Shown one piece after another: positions 5,975 through 7,411 of a DNA stretch of 7,411 nucleotides (position 1 is its first letter; each line of letters starts with the position of its first letter). The stretch covers positions 2,380 through 9,790 of the forward strand of contig JAJXTX010000042.1 in the NCBI GenBank assembly GCA_021783385.1, given 5' to 3'. The notes under the pieces are model-generated. The model was not told the DNA's origin, ran no database searches, and worked only from the letters and a program-made list of their open reading frames with translations. A program made the position numbers and the translations under genes. Source of the stretch: Pseudomonadota bacterium (GTDB taxonomy: Bacteria; Pseudomonadota; Gammaproteobacteria; Xanthomonadales; Rhodanobacteraceae).

Positions 5975-6625
5975 ATGAGCCAGCAACTACCTGCCACGAT
6001 ACCCGCCAACCTGTTCGAGTCGAGCGCGGACACCATCGCGGAAACGGCGCGTGAGCTCTCGGCGCTGGGCTGGACGCCGGCCACCAGCAGCAACTTCTCG
6101 ATGCGCATGGGTGCGGATCATGCGGCGATCACCATATCCGGCCGCGACAAGGGCCGACTCGGTCGCGACGACATCATGCTGGTCGACATGCAGGGGAATG
6201 CCGTTGGCAGTGCGGCCAGGCCCAGCGCGGAAACGGCCCTGCATACCCAGCTGTATCGGCGCTGGCCGCACGTGCATGCGGTGCTGCATACCCATTCGCG
6301 TACGCAAAGCGTGGCCTCCCGGCTGTACGCCGATGCCGGGGTGATCCGGCTGCATGGCTGGGAGCTGCAGAAGGCGATCAGCGGCCATGCCACGCACGAC
6401 AGCGTGCTGGAGATTCCGGTCTTTCCGAACACCCAGCAGATGCCCGAACTGGTCGCCCGTATCGACAAGTGGCTGGATACGGGGAAACCGTTGCATGCGT
6501 ATCTCATCGACGGCCACGGCATCTATACCTGGGGCCACGACATGGCCGAGGCGCGCCGTCATCTGGAGGCGCTGGAGTTCCTGCTGGCCTGCGAACTGGA
6601 TCTGAAAATACTGAGGGCATCATGA
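5975..6625 (+). CDS. mtnB: Methylthioribulose-1-phosphate dehydratase
   Basis: This enzyme of methionine salvage removes water from 5-methylthioribulose-1-phosphate to give 2,3-diketo-5-methylthiopentyl-1-phosphate in the cytosol. The 216 residues form one class II aldolase/adducin-type domain. Visible signatures are ATSSNFSMR at 36-44 (phosphate/substrate loop), ISGRDKG at 54-60 and PSAETALH at 83-90 (Glu86). The zinc ligands His105 and His107 lie in [11 protein letters not shown], and the third zinc histidine His181 in DGHGIYTWG. The length is usual for the bacterial enzyme. I chose ATG 5975; an in-frame ATG at 5906 would add residues unlike the family and lies upstream of the likely promoter. 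The stop codon overlaps the mtnD start (ATGA at 6622-6625), showing translational coupling. The next two genes catalyse the following steps, which supports the assignment. Confidence 0.96.
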   Translation: MSQQLPATIPANLFESSADTIAETARELSALGWTPATSSNFSMRMGADHAAITISGRDKGRLGRDDIMLVDMQGNAVGSAARPSAETALHTQLYRRWPHVHAVLHTHSRTQSVASRLYADAGVIRLHGWELQKAISGHATHDSVLEIPVFPNTQQMPELVARIDKWLDTGKPLHAYLIDGHGIYTWGHDMAEARRHLEALEFLLACELDLKILRAS

Positions 6626-7182
6626 GCCGCCTGCGCATCTTCGACGAGAAACAGCCGCATACCGCGCTGGAGGTGCATGACGATCATGCCGACATCGCGC
6701 GGGTGCTGGCGCACGCCGGTGTTCGCTTCGAGCAGTGGGAAGCCAGCCAGCCGGTCGCGCCAGGCGCGAGCCAGGCCGAAGTGATCGCCGCGTATCGTGC
6801 CGATATCGACCGGCTGATGGCCGAGCAAGGTTATCAGGCCGTCGATGTCGTCAGCCTCACGCCGGAACATCCCGATCGCGCGATGCTGCGCCAGAAATTT
6901 CTCAGCGAGCACACGCACAGCGAGGACGAAGTGCGCTTCTTCGTCGCCGGCTCCGGCCAGTTCACCCTGCACATCGGCCACAAGGTCTACGACCTGCTGT
7001 GCGAGCAGGGCGACCTGATCGGCGTGCCCGGCGGCACCCGGCACTGGTTCGACATGAGCGAGTCACCCTACTTCGTGGCGATCCGGTTGTTCACCAACAA
7101 GGAGGGCTGGGTGGCGCAGTTCACCGGCGATCAGATCGCGCTGGATTTCCCGCGCATGCAGCCATCCGCCAGACTGGTTTGA
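6622..7182 (+). CDS. mtnD: Acireductone dioxygenase
   Basis: This 186-residue cupin oxidises acireductone with O2. With Fe(II) it forms 4-methylthio-2-oxobutanoate (the methionine precursor) and formate. With Ni(II) the family makes methylthiopropionate, formate and CO instead. The four metal ligands are in place: His97, His99 and Glu103 in [13 protein letters not shown], and His141 in [10 protein letters not shown]. Arg105, at the position of the active-site arginine, is also kept. Length and numbering match the well-studied Klebsiella enzyme to within one residue. The ATG shares ATGA with the mtnB stop, and GAGGG at 6613-6617 provides the ribosome binding site inside the end of mtnB. Which metal, and so which product, dominates cannot be read from sequence. 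Confidence 0.97.
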   Translation: MSRLRIFDEKQPHTALEVHDDHADIARVLAHAGVRFEQWEASQPVAPGASQAEVIAAYRADIDRLMAEQGYQAVDVVSLTPEHPDRAMLRQKFLSEHTHSEDEVRFFVAGSGQFTLHIGHKVYDLLCEQGDLIGVPGGTRHWFDMSESPYFVAIRLFTNKEGWVAQFTGDQIALDFPRMQPSARLV

Positions 7183-7264
7183 TCGACGCCCGCGGTCAAC
7201 CGTCAACGCGGCATCACGCATGCTTCGCCTATGCTGACGATCCGTTCCCCTACCTGACATCCTC

Positions 7265-7411
7265 ATGACCGAAATCCGCGCCATCGTCACCGACATCGAA
7301 GGCACCACCAGTTCGATCAGCTTCGTGCGCGACGTGCTGTTCCCGCATGCGCGCAAACAGCTGCCGGCCTTCATCGAAACCCACAGCGACACGCCCGAGG
7401 TGCAGCACTGG
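7265..7411 (+). CDS. mtnC: Acireductone synthase (enolase-phosphatase E1), 5' part only
   Basis: The first 49 codons of a HAD-superfamily enzyme run off the end of the window. In the family the bifunctional protein enolises 2,3-diketo-5-methylthiopentyl-1-phosphate and removes the phosphate, giving the acireductone used by MtnD. HAD motif I reads [15 protein letters not shown], with the nucleophile Asp10 and Glu12 in place of the second Asp, the hallmark of the MtnC type. The following [17 protein letters not shown] segment also fits. ATG 7265 has no clear Shine-Dalgarno. The gene starts 82 bases after mtnD, unlike the overlapping mtnB-mtnD pair, so it may be translated independently. The remainder of the gene, usually about 230 residues in total, lies outside the window. 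Confidence 0.94.
   Translation, partial: MTEIRAIVTDIEGTTSSISFVRDVLFPHARKQLPAFIETHSDTPEVQHW

Overview
The window is high-GC (about 65 % in the genes), densely coded chromosomal DNA. Gene content and gene order (mtnB-mtnD-mtnC, a Tat-exported high-potential iron-sulfur protein, 3-hydroxyanthranilate dioxygenase, paired amino acid permeases) suggest a gammaproteobacterium of the Xanthomonadales, probably near Rhodanobacter/Dyella. That placement is inferred from family knowledge; no search was run. I see no insertion sequence, tRNA, rRNA, CRISPR array or phage gene.

Layout. 59-713: an exported fasciclin (FAS1) protein with a clear intrinsic terminator. 770-1291 (+): 3-hydroxyanthranilate 3,4-dioxygenase, convergent with a NUDIX hydrolase at 1288-1827 (-); their stop codons share one CTAG. 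1989-5036 (+): two paralogous APC-type amino acid permeases in tandem, with a 10-bp hairpin between them. 5037-5478: a 442-base stretch without a gene. Its first part is very AT-rich (about 30 % G+C) and its second part is a run of five consecutive stem-loops, the last being a bidirectional terminator. 5479-5811 (-): HiPIP with a Tat signal. 5975-7411 (+): mtnB, mtnD and the first 49 codons of mtnC, three consecutive steps of methionine salvage.

How the genes work together. MtnB dehydrates methylthioribulose-1-phosphate, MtnC (enolase-phosphatase) turns the product into acireductone, and MtnD oxidises that with O2 to the keto acid precursor of methionine, so the right end is a methylthioadenosine-recycling operon. 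An extended -10 element and a 7-1-7 palindrome lie just upstream of it. The two permeases probably import or exchange amino acids. The dioxygenase belongs to tryptophan/kynurenine breakdown or NAD synthesis but stands here without other kynurenine genes.

Most of the window is ordinary metabolism. The part most worth a second look is the structured intergenic block at about 5249-5452. It resembles a small structured RNA ending in an intrinsic terminator, with a possible loop-loop contact, and I cannot match it to any known RNA family.
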